Shown piece by piece: positions 53,828 to 62,945 of a DNA stretch of 64,000 bases (within the stretch, counting starts at the first letter, position 1; every line of letters starts with the position of its first letter). Position numbers and translations under genes: made by a program. The DNA comes from Micromonospora_J zhanjiangensis. GTDB lineage: Bacteria; Actinomycetota; Actinomycetes; Mycobacteriales; Micromonosporaceae. The notes beneath the pieces are model-generated. The model saw only the letters and a list, made by a program, of their open reading frames with translations, made no database searches and was not told the origin of the DNA. The DNA lies in contig NZ_JBHSBN010000012.1 in the NCBI RefSeq assembly GCF_042650605.1, positions 62,001 to 126,000 of the forward strand, read 5' to 3'.

Positions 53828-56800
53828 ATGGTGTCGACTGTGGAATTCGGTCTGCTCGGCCCGTTACGGGTGACCCGGGACGGCGCGGAGCTCCAGATCC
53901 GCGCGGGTGGCCAGCGCACGCTGCTCGCCACGCTGCTGTTGCGGGGCAACGGGATCGTCCCGGTCGACGAACTCGTCGAACGGCTCTGGGAGACCGTGCC
54001 GCCGCCGAGACCGAAGGCCGCGCTGCACGTCCAGATCTCCCGGCTGCGGCGGGCACTCGGCACCCCGGATCCCATCCAGACGGTTCCCGGGGGCTATCGG
54101 ATCCCGCTCCGCCCCGGCCAACTGGACCTGGAGGTGTTCGACACCCTGGTCCGCCGGGCCGCCGCCAGCGGGGAGCCGGCCGAGCAGTCCCGGCTGCTCG
54201 GCGAGGCGCTCGGCCTGTGGCGCGGGCCGGCGCTGGTCGACGTGGCCTGCGAGGCGCTGCACCGGGACGTGGTCCCCGCGCTGGCCGAGCGCCGCGCGCA
54301 GGCCCTCGAACGGCGCATCGACGCGGACCTGCGCCTGCGCCGGCACGCCGAGCTGCTGCCGGAGCTGCGCGCGCTGACCGCCGAGTCGCCGCTGCGGGAG
54401 CGGTTCTGGGGCCTGCTGATGGTCGTGCTGTACCGGTCCGGCCGGCCGGCCGAGGCCCTGGAGGCGTATCGGACGGCCCGCCGGCTCCTGATCGACGTGC
54501 TGGGGATCGAGCCCGGTCCGGAGTTGCGTCGGCTGGAACGCGGGGTGCTCGCGGGCGACCCGGAGTTGCTGCACCCCGTCGCCGCCGCGCCGCCGGTGGT
54601 GCCACACACCTGGACGCCGCAGTACCAGCTACCGCGCGAGGTGGCCGGCGTGGTCGGACGGGACCGGTTCGTCGACGAACTGGTCGACCGGCTGACCGGG
54701 CCCGGGCCGGTGCCGGTCGTCGCGATCTACGGCGGCGCCGGAGTCGGCAAGTCGACCCTGGCGGTCACCGTCGCGCACCGGGTGGCCGGGTCCTTCCCGG
54801 ACGGCCAGTGGTACGTCCGCCTCGACGGCGCGGGGCGGGTCGGCCGGGACCCGGTCGAGGTCCTCGGCGAGCTGCTGCTGGCCGCCGGGGTGCCGCCGGC
54901 GTTGACACCGCGCGGCGGTTCGGCGCGGGCGGCCGCGCTGCGGGCCCGGCTCGCCGGCCGGCGGGTCCTGCTGCTGCTCGACGACGCCGCCGACGCCGCG
55001 CACGTCGAGGACCTGCTGCCGGGCACGGCGGGCAGCGCGGTCCTGGTCACCAGCCGCCGGGACCTGCGGGGCCTGGCGGTGCGGCACGGCTCGCACGGGC
55101 TGGCGCTGCCGGTCCTCACGGCGGAAGCGGGCGGCACACTGCTGGCGACCGCACTGGGTGCCAGCCGTACCGGGACCGAGCCCGGTGCCGTCGCCGAGCT
55201 GGTCGAGCTCTGCGCGCGGCTGCCGTTGGCCCTGCGGATCGCGGCCGCCAACCTCGACCTGCACCGCGACCGGTCGATCGGCAGCTACGTCGACCAGTTG
55301 CGCGACGGCGACCGGCTCAGCCGCCTACAGGTCGCGGGGGACTCGCAGGCGGCGGTACGGGCCGCCTTCGACCTGTCCTACCAGGGGCTCGATCCGGCGG
55401 TCGCCCGGATGTTCCGGCTGCTCGGACTGATCCCCGGCGCCGACTCCACCGCCGAGACGGCGGCGGTGCTGCTGGATCGGCCCGAGCCCGAGGCGCGGCG
55501 GTTGTTGGAGGCGCTCGCCGCCACCAGCCTGATCCAGCAGCACAGCCCCGACCGGTACCGGTTCCACGACCTGCTCCGGCTCTACGCCGGCGAGCGGGCG
55601 CGGGCCACCGACGGTGTCGCCGAGCGCGCCGAGGCGATCGGTCGGCTGTTGCGGTACCAACTCGGCCGGGTCGACAGCGCCGTGGCGATGCTCTACCCGT
55701 CGATGGGCCGGATCGCCCGCCCGGCCGTCGCCGGCGTCGGATTCGGCACGCACCGGGAGGCGTTGGCCTGGTTGGACGCCGAGCGGGTCAACCTGGTGGC
55801 CGCCGCCCGGCACGCCGGCACGCACGGCCCCGCCGAGCTGACCTGGCACCTCGCCGACGCGCTCCGGGGCTACTTCGCGGCCCGTCGGCTCGACGACGAC
55901 TGGGAGCAGGTGACCTCGGCGGGGCTCGCGGCGGCGGAGGCGGCCGGGGAACCGTACGCGCAGTCGGCCATGCACCACAGCCTGGGCCTGTTGCACGGCT
56001 ACCGGGCGGAGTACCCGCCGGCACACGAGCACTACCAGCGGGCGATCGCGCTGCGGCAGGCGGCCGGGCGGGACGACGCCACCGGGCCCCTCTACAACAA
56101 CCTCGGCATGCTGTACACCTCGCGGGGCATGAACGACGAGGCGAAGGAGTACTTCCGGCGGGGGATCGCCGTCGAGCGGTCTCGGCCGTCGCCGAGCGGC
56201 ATCGCGACCAAACTCGCCAACCTGGCCACCGTCGAGTTCGCCGGCGGGGACCTGCACGCCGCCGTCGAACACCTGCGGGAGGCCGCCGCCATCCTGGCGG
56301 TCCGGGACATGTCGCCGAGCGCGCACCTGCGGTTCACCCTCGGCCAGTGCCTGCATCGGCTGGGCGACACCACCGCCGCCGCGGTCGAGTTGACCCAGGC
56401 GCTCGCCGACAGCCAGGAGACCGGCTACAGCCTCGCGGCGGCCTACTCGTTGTACGGCCTGAGCGAACTCCGTTGCGACCTCGACGATCTCGACGGTGCG
56501 GCGGAGTACGCCGCCGCCGCGCTGGCCCTGGCCCGGGAGATCCGCAGCCCGGCCGCGGAGGTCGACGCGCTGACCGCCTCCGGCGTCGTGCAGCGCCGCC
56601 GGGGCGAGCACCTGCAGGCCATCGCGCTGCACACCCGCGCCTTGGACCTCGCCCGGACGACCGACGAGCGGCGGGCCGGCGCCATCACCCAGGTCTGGCT
56701 CGCCGCGGCGCTGACCGAGTCCGGTCAGCCGGCACCCGCGCGGGAGCACGCGTCGGCGGCGCTGGCGGCGACCCGCCGCTACGGCTACCGGGTGTCCGAG

Positions 56801-56956
56801 GCCCGGGCGTTGGCCGTCCTCGCCCGGTTGCACCTGGTCACGGGGGCGGCGGCCGAGGCGGCCGAGGCGGCCCGGCAGGCGGTGGCCCTGCACCGGGCCA
56901 CCGGCTACCGTCCGCCCCGCTTCGAGGCGGAGATCCTCCGCGCCGCCTCGGGTTGA
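53828..56956 (+). CDS. AfsR-type SARP regulator (BTAD, NB-ARC, TPR)
   Basis: A 1042-residue regulator. N-terminal OmpR-like winged HTH (about 1-95), bacterial transcriptional activation domain (about 95-245), NB-ARC ATPase with Walker A GGAGVGKSTLAVTVAH, LLLLDDAADAAHV and SRRDLRGL, and at least five TPR-like repeats in the last 350 residues. It begins at ATG 53828 (GTG 53831 also possible). It is divergent from the FAH gene by 99 bp and convergent with the GAPDH gene. Targets cannot be deduced from sequence. Confidence 0.93.
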   Translation: MVSTVEFGLLGPLRVTRDGAELQIRAGGQRTLLATLLLRGNGIVPVDELVERLWETVPPPRPKAALHVQISRLRRALGTPDPIQTVPGGYRIPLRPGQLDLEVFDTLVRRAAASGEPAEQSRLLGEALGLWRGPALVDVACEALHRDVVPALAERRAQALERRIDADLRLRRHAELLPELRALTAESPLRERFWGLLMVVLYRSGRPAEALEAYRTARRLLIDVLGIEPGPELRRLERGVLAGDPELLHPVAAAPPVVPHTWTPQYQLPREVAGVVGRDRFVDELVDRLTGPGPVPVVAIYGGAGVGKSTLAVTVAHRVAGSFPDGQWYVRLDGAGRVGRDPVEVLGELLLAAGVPPALTPRGGSARAAALRARLAGRRVLLLLDDAADAAHVEDLLPGTAGSAVLVTSRRDLRGLAVRHGSHGLALPVLTAEAGGTLLATALGASRTGTEPGAVAELVELCARLPLALRIAAANLDLHRDRSIGSYVDQLRDGDRLSRLQVAGDSQAAVRAAFDLSYQGLDPAVARMFRLLGLIPGADSTAETAAVLLDRPEPEARRLLEALAATSLIQQHSPDRYRFHDLLRLYAGERARATDGVAERAEAIGRLLRYQLGRVDSAVAMLYPSMGRIARPAVAGVGFGTHREALAWLDAERVNLVAAARHAGTHGPAELTWHLADALRGYFAARRLDDDWEQVTSAGLAAAEAAGEPYAQSAMHHSLGLLHGYRAEYPPAHEHYQRAIALRQAAGRDDATGPLYNNLGMLYTSRGMNDEAKEYFRRGIAVERSRPSPSGIATKLANLATVEFAGGDLHAAVEHLREAAAILAVRDMSPSAHLRFTLGQCLHRLGDTTAAAVELTQALADSQETGYSLAAAYSLYGLSELRCDLDDLDGAAEYAAAALALAREIRSPAAEVDALTASGVVQRRRGEHLQAIALHTRALDLARTTDERRAGAITQVWLAAALTESGQPAPAREHASAALAATRRYGYRVSEARALAVLARLHLVTGAAAEAAEAARQAVALHRATGYRPPRFEAEILRAASG

Positions 56957-56991
56957 CCCCCGGATCGCAGGTGGGCCCGTGGCGCCGCGCG

Positions 56992-58002
56992 TCAGGCCGC
57001 CGTGGTCGCTCCGATCCGCTCGGAGAACTCGACCAGGCGGTTGGAGAAGCCCCACTCGTTGTCGTACCAGCCGAACACCTTGACCTGGTTGCCGGCGGCC
57101 TCGGTCAGCGGCGCGTCGAAGATCGACGAGTACGGGTTGCCGACGATGTCCGCCGAGACCAGCGGCGCCTCGGAGTACTGCAGGTAGTGCCGCAGCCGCT
57201 CGGAGTCGGCCGCCTCGCGGAACGCCGCGTTGACGTCCTCGACGGTGGCGCTGCGCCGCAGGACCACGGTGAGGTCGGTGACCGAGCCAACCGGGACGGG
57301 GACGCGCAGCGCCGCACCGGTGAGACGGCCGTCGAGTTCCGGGATGACCTTGCCGATCGCCTTCGCGGCGCCCGACGACGTCGGAATGATCGAGACGGCC
57401 GCCGCGCGGGCCCGGCGCAGGTCGGAGTGCGGCGCGTCGTGCAGCCGCTGGTCGCCGGTGTACGCGTGGATCGTCGTCATCAGCCCCGACTCGACGCCGA
57501 ACGCGTCGTTGAGCACCTTCGCCAGCGGCGCCAGCGAGTTCGTGGTGCACGAGCCGTTGGAGAAGACGTCGTGGCTGTCCGGGTCGAGCCGGTCGTCGTT
57601 CACCCCGGGGACGAACGTGGGGACGTCCCCCTTGGCCGGCGCCGAGATGACGACCTTCCGCGCGCCGCCGGAGAGGTGGGCCGCCGCCGCGCCGCCGTCG
57701 GTGAAGTGGCCGGTGGCCTCGATGACGACGTCGGCGCCGACGTCGCCCCAGGCGATGGCGGCCGGATCGGACTGTGCGAAGACCCTCATCCGCGTGCCCC
57801 CGACGGTGATCACGTCGCCGTCCACGGCGACGCCGTCGAGGTGACCGGAGACGGAGTCCCACTCGAGCAGGGTGGCCAGCGTACGGGCGTCGGTGAGGTC
57901 GTTGACCGCGACCACCTCGACGTCGGCGTTGTTCGCCAGCGCCGCACGCAGGTAACTGCGTCCGATCCGGCCGAACCCGTTGATGCCGATGCGTACCGTC
58001 AT
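56992..58002 (-). CDS. gap: glyceraldehyde-3-phosphate dehydrogenase paralogue
   Basis: A 336-residue GAPDH: INGFGRIGR at the N-terminus, active-site SNGSCTTNSLAP with Cys152 and general-base His in TTIHAYTGDQ, and the C-terminal GWYDNEWGFSNRLVEF. The usual second cysteine four residues later (SCTTNC) is Ser156. It follows a TetR regulator gene by 5 bp, on the same strand, with an SD-like AGGAGG within the end of that gene. Regulated expression and the changed active site suggest a conditional paralogue, perhaps stress- or inhibitor-related (inference). Confidence 0.93.
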   Translation of the reverse strand: MTVRIGINGFGRIGRSYLRAALANNADVEVVAVNDLTDARTLATLLEWDSVSGHLDGVAVDGDVITVGGTRMRVFAQSDPAAIAWGDVGADVVIEATGHFTDGGAAAAHLSGGARKVVISAPAKGDVPTFVPGVNDDRLDPDSHDVFSNGSCTTNSLAPLAKVLNDAFGVESGLMTTIHAYTGDQRLHDAPHSDLRRARAAAVSIIPTSSGAAKAIGKVIPELDGRLTGAALRVPVPVGSVTDLTVVLRRSATVEDVNAAFREAADSERLRHYLQYSEAPLVSADIVGNPYSSIFDAPLTEAAGNQVKVFGWYDNEWGFSNRLVEFSERIGATTAA

Positions 58003-58007
58003 GACGT

Positions 58008-58601
58008 TCAGTTCCTCCTGTTGTTCGTGCCGGTGGGTACGGCTGGTGCCGCCGCGCGGAGCAGGTCGAGGGCGCCGGCGCGGGCGTCGTCGAACGGGCC
58101 CGGGTCCTGCTGGGCGATCGCGAGCACGTAACCGCCCTGCAGGACGGCCATCAGGGTGTGGGCGAGGCGCTCCGGATCGAGGTCGGCCCGCAGTTCGCCC
58201 GCGGCGACCGCCTCGCGCAGCACCTTCGCCCAGCGAAGATGGACCTGGGTGAACGCGCGCGCCACCGGGGCGAGCAGCGCCGGGTCCTCGCGGACCTGCG
58301 GGTCCTGGGTCATCCGGCCGACCTTGCAGCCCTTGAGGGCGTCGCGCGGACGCATCAGGTAGGCCTCGATCCGGGCCATCGGTGCGCCCGGACCGTCCAG
58401 CTCGGACGCGGCGGGCAGCAGATCGGCGACGTTGCGCTCCAGGGCGGCGAGCGCCAGGTCCTTCTTGGTGGGAAAGTGGTGGTACATGCTGCCCTGGCCG
58501 ACGCCGGACCGTTCGCGTACGTCACGCGGGCTGGTGTCGGCGTAGCCGCGCTCCCACATGAGCTGGCTCATCGTGTCGACCAGAAGTTGCCGCGAGTCCA
58601 T
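58008..58601 (-). CDS. TetR-family repressor
   Basis: A 197-residue regulator with HTH DTSPRDVRERSGVGQGSMYHHFPTKKDL and a TetR_C-type ligand domain. ATG 58601 is preferred over 58616, since the latter lies inside an operator-like dyad; with a -10 TATGTA at 58617-58612 the transcript would be nearly leaderless. It forms an operon with the GAPDH gene, which is probably its target. Confidence 0.88.
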   Translation of the reverse strand: MDSRQLLVDTMSQLMWERGYADTSPRDVRERSGVGQGSMYHHFPTKKDLALAALERNVADLLPAASELDGPGAPMARIEAYLMRPRDALKGCKVGRMTQDPQVREDPALLAPVARAFTQVHLRWAKVLREAVAAGELRADLDPERLAHTLMAVLQGGYVLAIAQQDPGPFDDARAGALDLLRAAAPAVPTGTNNRRN

Positions 58602-58609
58602 GGGGCCAG

Positions 58610-58629
58610 TGTACATACCAGTAGGTACA
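58610..58629. promoter_or_regulatory. TetR operator and -10 region
   Basis: TGTACATACC-A-GTAGGTACA is a near-palindrome of the kind bound by TetR-family proteins. It overlaps the likely -10 box of the TetR-GAPDH operon, which implies autorepression. Its right arm GTAGGTACA is repeated at 58737-58745. Confidence 0.6.
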
Positions 58630-58704
58630 GCCTCGTCGAGGAAGGGCTTACCAGCGTCAGCCCTTCCGTTGGTCGGCGCGCAGGGTCACGGCCGCCGGCT
58701 GTGG

Positions 58705-58745
58705 CCTACCGAAGGTAGGGTCGGGATCTACTCTCGGTAGGTACA
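58705..58745. promoter_or_regulatory. secondary GGTAGG repeats near the TetR operator
   Basis: A perfect dyad CCTACC-GAA-GGTAGG (58705-58719) and a GGTAGGTACA copy (58736-58745) lie between the TetR gene and the stop of the leftward SARP. They repeat the core of the TetR operator and may be auxiliary sites; the dyad could also be a terminator. Confidence 0.4.
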
Positions 58746-58748
58746 ACG

Positions 58749-61613
58749 TCAGGCGTGGTCCGCGCCGGGGCCGAGTCTGGCCAGTCGCCGCCCGATGTCG
58801 GCGGCTTCTTGGACGCGATGTTGGCTCTGGTAGATCTCGTGGGCATGTGTCAGGAAAGCGCGGGCGTCGGCCAACCGCCCGAGGCTGGCGCACACGTCCC
58901 CAAGTTCGTCCACAACCTCCGCCTCGTAGCTCAGATTGCCGGTGTTTCTGTGGATCTCCACTGCCTGTTGGTAGTAGTCCGCGGCCTGGGCCAGTTGTCC
59001 CATGTGCTTCGCGGCCCGAGCGAGCACCAGCAAGGCATCGGCGGTGCCACTGCCGCTGCCAAACTCGCGAAACAGAGACAGCGCCTGCGAGGAATACTGC
59101 TGGGCTCGGGCATAGTCGCCGAGTCGGACGTAGGCACCGCCGATACCGTCCAGGGCGAACGCCTCCCTGATCCGATTCTTGACCGCCCGAGACAGCCGGA
59201 GAGCCTCGGTCGCGTGTCGAAGCTCGGCGGCGGGGTCGTCCTGGTACCGCCCGTACACCAGTCCCAGCGAGTCATGCGCCTCCGCCTGCCGGAGCAGATC
59301 ACCGGCCTGCTCGGCGAGTGTCACGGCGCGACTCAGATGGTCCACGGCAGCGGACTGGTCGCCCATCACCGAGTACGCCTGCCCGATGAACCGGGTCGCC
59401 AACGACTGGATCGGCAGGTCGCCGAGCCGTTCGGCCGCCTCGAGCCCGGCCCGCCACACTGCTGCCTGGTCCAGCCCTCGCGCCCGCCAGATGTGGAAGT
59501 TTGTCAGGCTCCACGCGATCTGCCACGCCTGCCTGTCCCACCCCCGATCCAGCGCCAGTTGCTGGGTGGCGAGCAAGGCATCGTGCTCGGCGTCGAACCA
59601 CACCATGGCGTCGCCAGCAGTATCGATCGGCTGGGGAGTGCAGCCGGGCGGGACCGGATCCAGCTGGATATCCACCCGGTCCGCAGACAGGATACGGTCC
59701 GCCCGGTAGGCCGAACACAGATAGAAATGCACCAGCCTGCGCTCGGCATCAGCGATTTCGTCCGCGTGGTCGGCCCCGGCGCGCTCCGCCGCGTACAGCC
59801 GCACCAGATCGTGCATCCGGTAACGCCCGGACGACAGGCGCTGGATCAGACAGGCTCCCTCCAGGTCGTTGAGCAGCACCCGAGCCCGCAGCACCGGCTC
59901 CGCGATCAGGCTGGCCACGGCGGCGACGTCGAAGTCGGGCGTGGTGACGAGGCCCAGCAATCCGAACAACCGTGCCCGCGCGGGAGTCAATGCCCGAACC
60001 GACGCCGAAAACGTCGCACGCAGGTTGACGCTGATCTCCCCCGCGTCGAGCGCGTCCAGCCGTGCCGAAGCCTGCGTGAATTCCCGGGCCAGCGTACCGA
60101 GCGAGACAGCCGGCGAGGCGGCCGTACGTACACCGGTGATGCCGATCGCCAACGGCAACCCGGCACAGTGCCGGAGAATCTCTGCCGTCGCCTGCGGATC
60201 CGCCACCAAGCGCGCGGCACCGACGTGCGCTGCCAACAGTTGCCATGCCTCGTCGTCGGTGAGCATGTTCAGTGCGATGGCCTTGGCGCCATGCGCGGCC
60301 GTGATGCCGCCGAGCCGCCGACGGCTGGTGACGATCACGGTGCAGGACGCGGTCCCCGGCAACAACGGCAGGACCTGCTCCGAGTCCGCCGCGTTGTCCA
60401 GCACGATGAGCATCCGGCGGTCGGCGACCAGGCTGCGGTACAGACCCACCTGCGCTTCCGGCCGTGACGGGACCGCTTCGGGAGTGACACCCAGCGCGTC
60501 CAGGAATGCGCGGACCACCGTGTGCGGCGACACTGGTTCGGCACGGGGATCGAACCCGCGCAACTGCGCATAGAGTTGCCCGTCGGGAAACCGGTCCTGG
60601 TGACGGTGGGCCCACTGCAGCGCCAGCGTCGTCTTGCCCACCCCACCGATCCCACCGATCGCCGAGATGACAACAGTCTGGTCTGTCCCGGCTGCCGTCT
60701 CGATCGCGCGAGTCAGTTCCGCCAACTCGGCCACGCGACCGGCAAAGAACCCGGGTGGGGGCGGTAGGTGACGAGGCACCACCCGGGCCGCACCCGGCCC
60801 TCCCCGGCCGTCGGCGCCCGCCGGCCCGACTCGTGCGGCCGATTGCCCGGCGGCCACCGATTCCGGTCGTCGCAGCTCGACCGACTCACCCCGCAGCATG
60901 CGCATATGCAGCTCCCGCAGGGCGGCAGCCGGCTCGACACCGGCGTCCTCGAGCAGCCGCCGTCGCGTCAGCTGGTACTGGTTGAGCGCTTCAGCCTGCC
61001 GGCCCGCAGCATAGAGCGCCCGCATGAGCTGACCGGCCAACCGCTCATCCAACGGGTCGGCGGAAACCCGGGTCGACAGGTGCGGGATCAACTCCGCATG
61101 ATGACCAAGCCGCAAGGCCACGTCCCCGTACTTCAACTCCGCCACCCGCCGCTTGGCGGCCAACTGCTCGCGCAGGCCATGGCTCCATGGCGTGTCGAAC
61201 CCCGCAACCGCCTCGCCCCGCCACAGCGTCAGCGCCTCCCGCAAGATATTCATGGCCTCCGCTTCACAGACCGCCGATTGAGCCCGTGTCACCAGGTGGT
61301 CGAAGCGGAACAGGTCGACCGCCAACGCGTTCACAGCGATTTGATATCCGGAAGCCGCACGCCTGATCGCGACCTGCGCGTCCTCGGGAAACGCCCGCCG
61401 AATCCGCGAGAGATAGCTGTAGAGGGTGCTTCGGGCCTGATTCGGTGAACGGCCGCCCCACACTCGCTCGATCAGCGTGTCCACCGCCACCGGGCGGTTG
61501 GCATCGGCCAGCAGCGCAGCAAGCACCCACCGCTGCCGAGTGTGACCCAGATCCAGATTTTGTCCATTGAGGCGCACCTCGATCTGCCCGAGAATGCCCA
61601 ACTCCACACCCAC
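58749..61613 (-). CDS. AfsR-type SARP regulator (BTAD, NB-ARC, TPR)
   Basis: A 954-residue regulator with the same architecture as the SARP at 53.8 kb but low sequence identity. Winged HTH/BTAD (about 1-245), NB-ARC with Walker A GGIGGVGKTTLALQWAH and LIVLDNAADSEQV, and a TPR region (about 680-940). The GTG at 61613 follows a GGGGGG run; GTG 61607 is an alternative. Codon use is slightly less GC-biased than in the cluster genes, as in the ABC/signal peptidase genes upstream of it, to which it may be linked. Confidence 0.92.
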   Translation of the reverse strand: MGVELGILGQIEVRLNGQNLDLGHTRQRWVLAALLADANRPVAVDTLIERVWGGRSPNQARSTLYSYLSRIRRAFPEDAQVAIRRAASGYQIAVNALAVDLFRFDHLVTRAQSAVCEAEAMNILREALTLWRGEAVAGFDTPWSHGLREQLAAKRRVAELKYGDVALRLGHHAELIPHLSTRVSADPLDERLAGQLMRALYAAGRQAEALNQYQLTRRRLLEDAGVEPAAALRELHMRMLRGESVELRRPESVAAGQSAARVGPAGADGRGGPGAARVVPRHLPPPPGFFAGRVAELAELTRAIETAAGTDQTVVISAIGGIGGVGKTTLALQWAHRHQDRFPDGQLYAQLRGFDPRAEPVSPHTVVRAFLDALGVTPEAVPSRPEAQVGLYRSLVADRRMLIVLDNAADSEQVLPLLPGTASCTVIVTSRRRLGGITAAHGAKAIALNMLTDDEAWQLLAAHVGAARLVADPQATAEILRHCAGLPLAIGITGVRTAASPAVSLGTLAREFTQASARLDALDAGEISVNLRATFSASVRALTPARARLFGLLGLVTTPDFDVAAVASLIAEPVLRARVLLNDLEGACLIQRLSSGRYRMHDLVRLYAAERAGADHADEIADAERRLVHFYLCSAYRADRILSADRVDIQLDPVPPGCTPQPIDTAGDAMVWFDAEHDALLATQQLALDRGWDRQAWQIAWSLTNFHIWRARGLDQAAVWRAGLEAAERLGDLPIQSLATRFIGQAYSVMGDQSAAVDHLSRAVTLAEQAGDLLRQAEAHDSLGLVYGRYQDDPAAELRHATEALRLSRAVKNRIREAFALDGIGGAYVRLGDYARAQQYSSQALSLFREFGSGSGTADALLVLARAAKHMGQLAQAADYYQQAVEIHRNTGNLSYEAEVVDELGDVCASLGRLADARAFLTHAHEIYQSQHRVQEAADIGRRLARLGPGADHA

Positions 61614-61711
61614 CCGTTTCCCCCCGCAGGCAGACGAACACAGAATCTGCGACGCTCACCGCCCGCCGCGTGGCACCTCCTGGAACCGCTCGACGGTAGC
61701 GACTTGCGTTC

Positions 61712-62089
61712 CTACAGACAATCAATCCCCGAACCGCCGAACTGCAGGTTACCGTCGTAGATCCAACCCTGCTGCCCGGTGGCCCGTACGGTCACCCACG
61801 TCCACGTGTTACCGACATCGTTCCGCACCCAACAGTGGTACAGCAGAGAATTCCTCCCGGGCTGGACACGGCCGACAATCGGGCAGGCCGAGTAGGGACC
61901 CGCGGTACGCAGCGGGGTGTCCGCGTTCAACACCGAGCCCAACTGGTCATCCTGCGGCTGATGGCGGTGCTGCCGGCAGTCCGCGGCCGCCGTTGCGGCG
62001 CTCGCACTGGCGGGCAGTATGGGCAGCGCGATGCCAGCGACGAGTAGAGCGGCGGAGGCCTTGGCCAGGTTCTTCGACTTTCGCAGCAT
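61712..62089 (-). CDS. small secreted protein with SH3-like domain
   Basis: A 125-residue protein. The signal peptide (basic start, hydrophobic 10-28, cleavage near ASA-AT) is clear. The mature part has YSACPIVGRVQPG, four cysteines and a C-terminal WTWVTVRATGQQGWIYDGNLQF that looks like a bacterial SH3 domain. RBS GGAGAG. No enzymatic motif is visible; a cell-wall-binding or inhibitor role is possible. It follows the S26 signal peptidase and a small membrane protein on the same strand. Confidence 0.8.
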   Translation of the reverse strand: MLRKSKNLAKASAALLVAGIALPILPASASAATAAADCRQHRHQPQDDQLGSVLNADTPLRTAGPYSACPIVGRVQPGRNSLLYHCWVRNDVGNTWTWVTVRATGQQGWIYDGNLQFGGSGIDCL

Positions 62090-62158
62090 GAGATCTCTCC
62101 ACTTATCAGGACTCTGTGAAACCTGTTCCCCGTGCAGCCAAAATAGGCGCCCATCACG

Positions 62159-62407
62159 TCACTCGCCTTGACTGTGAGTGCATGACACTTGACCATTCCT
62201 GCGCCGCGCCTTCGCGAACAGGGCTGCGATGTCGTCGAGAGCTGCGGTCACCATGGCGAAAACGGCCGCGAGCCCGGCGGCGAGAACCAGGCCAGCGGAT
62301 GGCAGGCCCGCACCACCAGCGGCTCCGGTGGCCCAACCGAACAGCCCTCCTGCCGCGGCAAGGAGCAGCACCGCGTTACGGCGACCGGCCGAGGGGCGGA
62401 ACGCCAT
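62159..62407 (-). CDS. small membrane protein
   Basis: An 82-residue protein with two hydrophobic stretches (about 12-30 and 34-56), a short charged tail and no recognisable family. Its start overlaps the end of the signal peptidase gene by 32 bp, and GGAGG lies about 11 bases upstream. The only alternative readings of this stretch are compositional shadows, so I regard it as probably real. Confidence 0.6.
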   Translation of the reverse strand: MAFRPSAGRRNAVLLLAAAGGLFGWATGAAGGAGLPSAGLVLAAGLAAVFAMVTAALDDIAALFAKARRRNGQVSCTHSQGE

Positions 62408-62945
62408 CGACGTCCACGCCTCCGACGAACGTGCCGTTACTGGCCGGCTCCTGCCAGCAACCGGATGTGGTGGGGCGAGTTGACTCACCGCCGACGGTGC
62501 CAGGCCGGCCCGTCTGCCGCCGGTTGCCCATCGGTCGTACGACGGTGCCCAGTATGGTGCCGGAGGGGATAAGCCCGAAGTGTCGGGAGTCCAGGCTCTG
62601 GGCGGGATTATCGCCGAGCACCAGTACGTGTCCGTTCGGGACGTGTCCGTCCGGCATCCCGGGAAGCAGCCGGTCCCCGGCGACCGCGGCGATGCGTTTG
62701 ACGAGCCAGTGACCGGTCGACGAACCGGGCAGGCCCACCGGGCGTGGATTACGCAACACCACGACCTGTCCGGGAGACAGGGGGTCGTCCGCGGTGCGAC
62801 GGCGGGTAAGCAGCCGGTCGCCGTCACGGTACGTGGGAAGCATGCTCGGCCCGTGCACGTCGATGACGAGCAGCCGGCGACGAATCCATGCGACCGCAGC
62901 GAGCAACAGCACCAGCGCAATGGTTGCGATGAGGTACGGGATCAC
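62376..62945 (-). CDS. S26-family signal peptidase
   Basis: A 189-residue membrane-anchored type I signal peptidase. An N-terminal transmembrane helix (about 2-20), the catalytic serine in HGPSMLPTYRDGD, the catalytic lysine in LVKRIAAVAGD, and the C-terminal GDNPAQSLDSRHFG box are all present. The GTG start at 62945 overlaps the ABC stop by 4 bp. A dedicated peptidase coupled to an ABC exporter suggests processing of a particular exported peptide. Confidence 0.9.
   Translation of the reverse strand: MIPYLIATIALVLLLAAVAWIRRRLLVIDVHGPSMLPTYRDGDRLLTRRRTADDPLSPGQVVVLRNPRPVGLPGSSTGHWLVKRIAAVAGDRLLPGMPDGHVPNGHVLVLGDNPAQSLDSRHFGLIPSGTILGTVVRPMGNRRQTGRPGTVGGESTRPTTSGCWQEPASNGTFVGGVDVDGVPPLGRSP

Noticed and set aside
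53740..58131. Very long rightward frame (1463 codons) over the SARP and GAPDH genes
   Set aside because: It is Arg/Pro/Gly-rich low-complexity translation in another frame of a clear SARP gene and antisense to GAPDH.
62408..62920. Leftward open frame upstream of the 82-residue membrane protein
   Set aside because: This part is out of frame within the signal peptidase gene and shows no domain; only the 3' portion from 62407 looks real.
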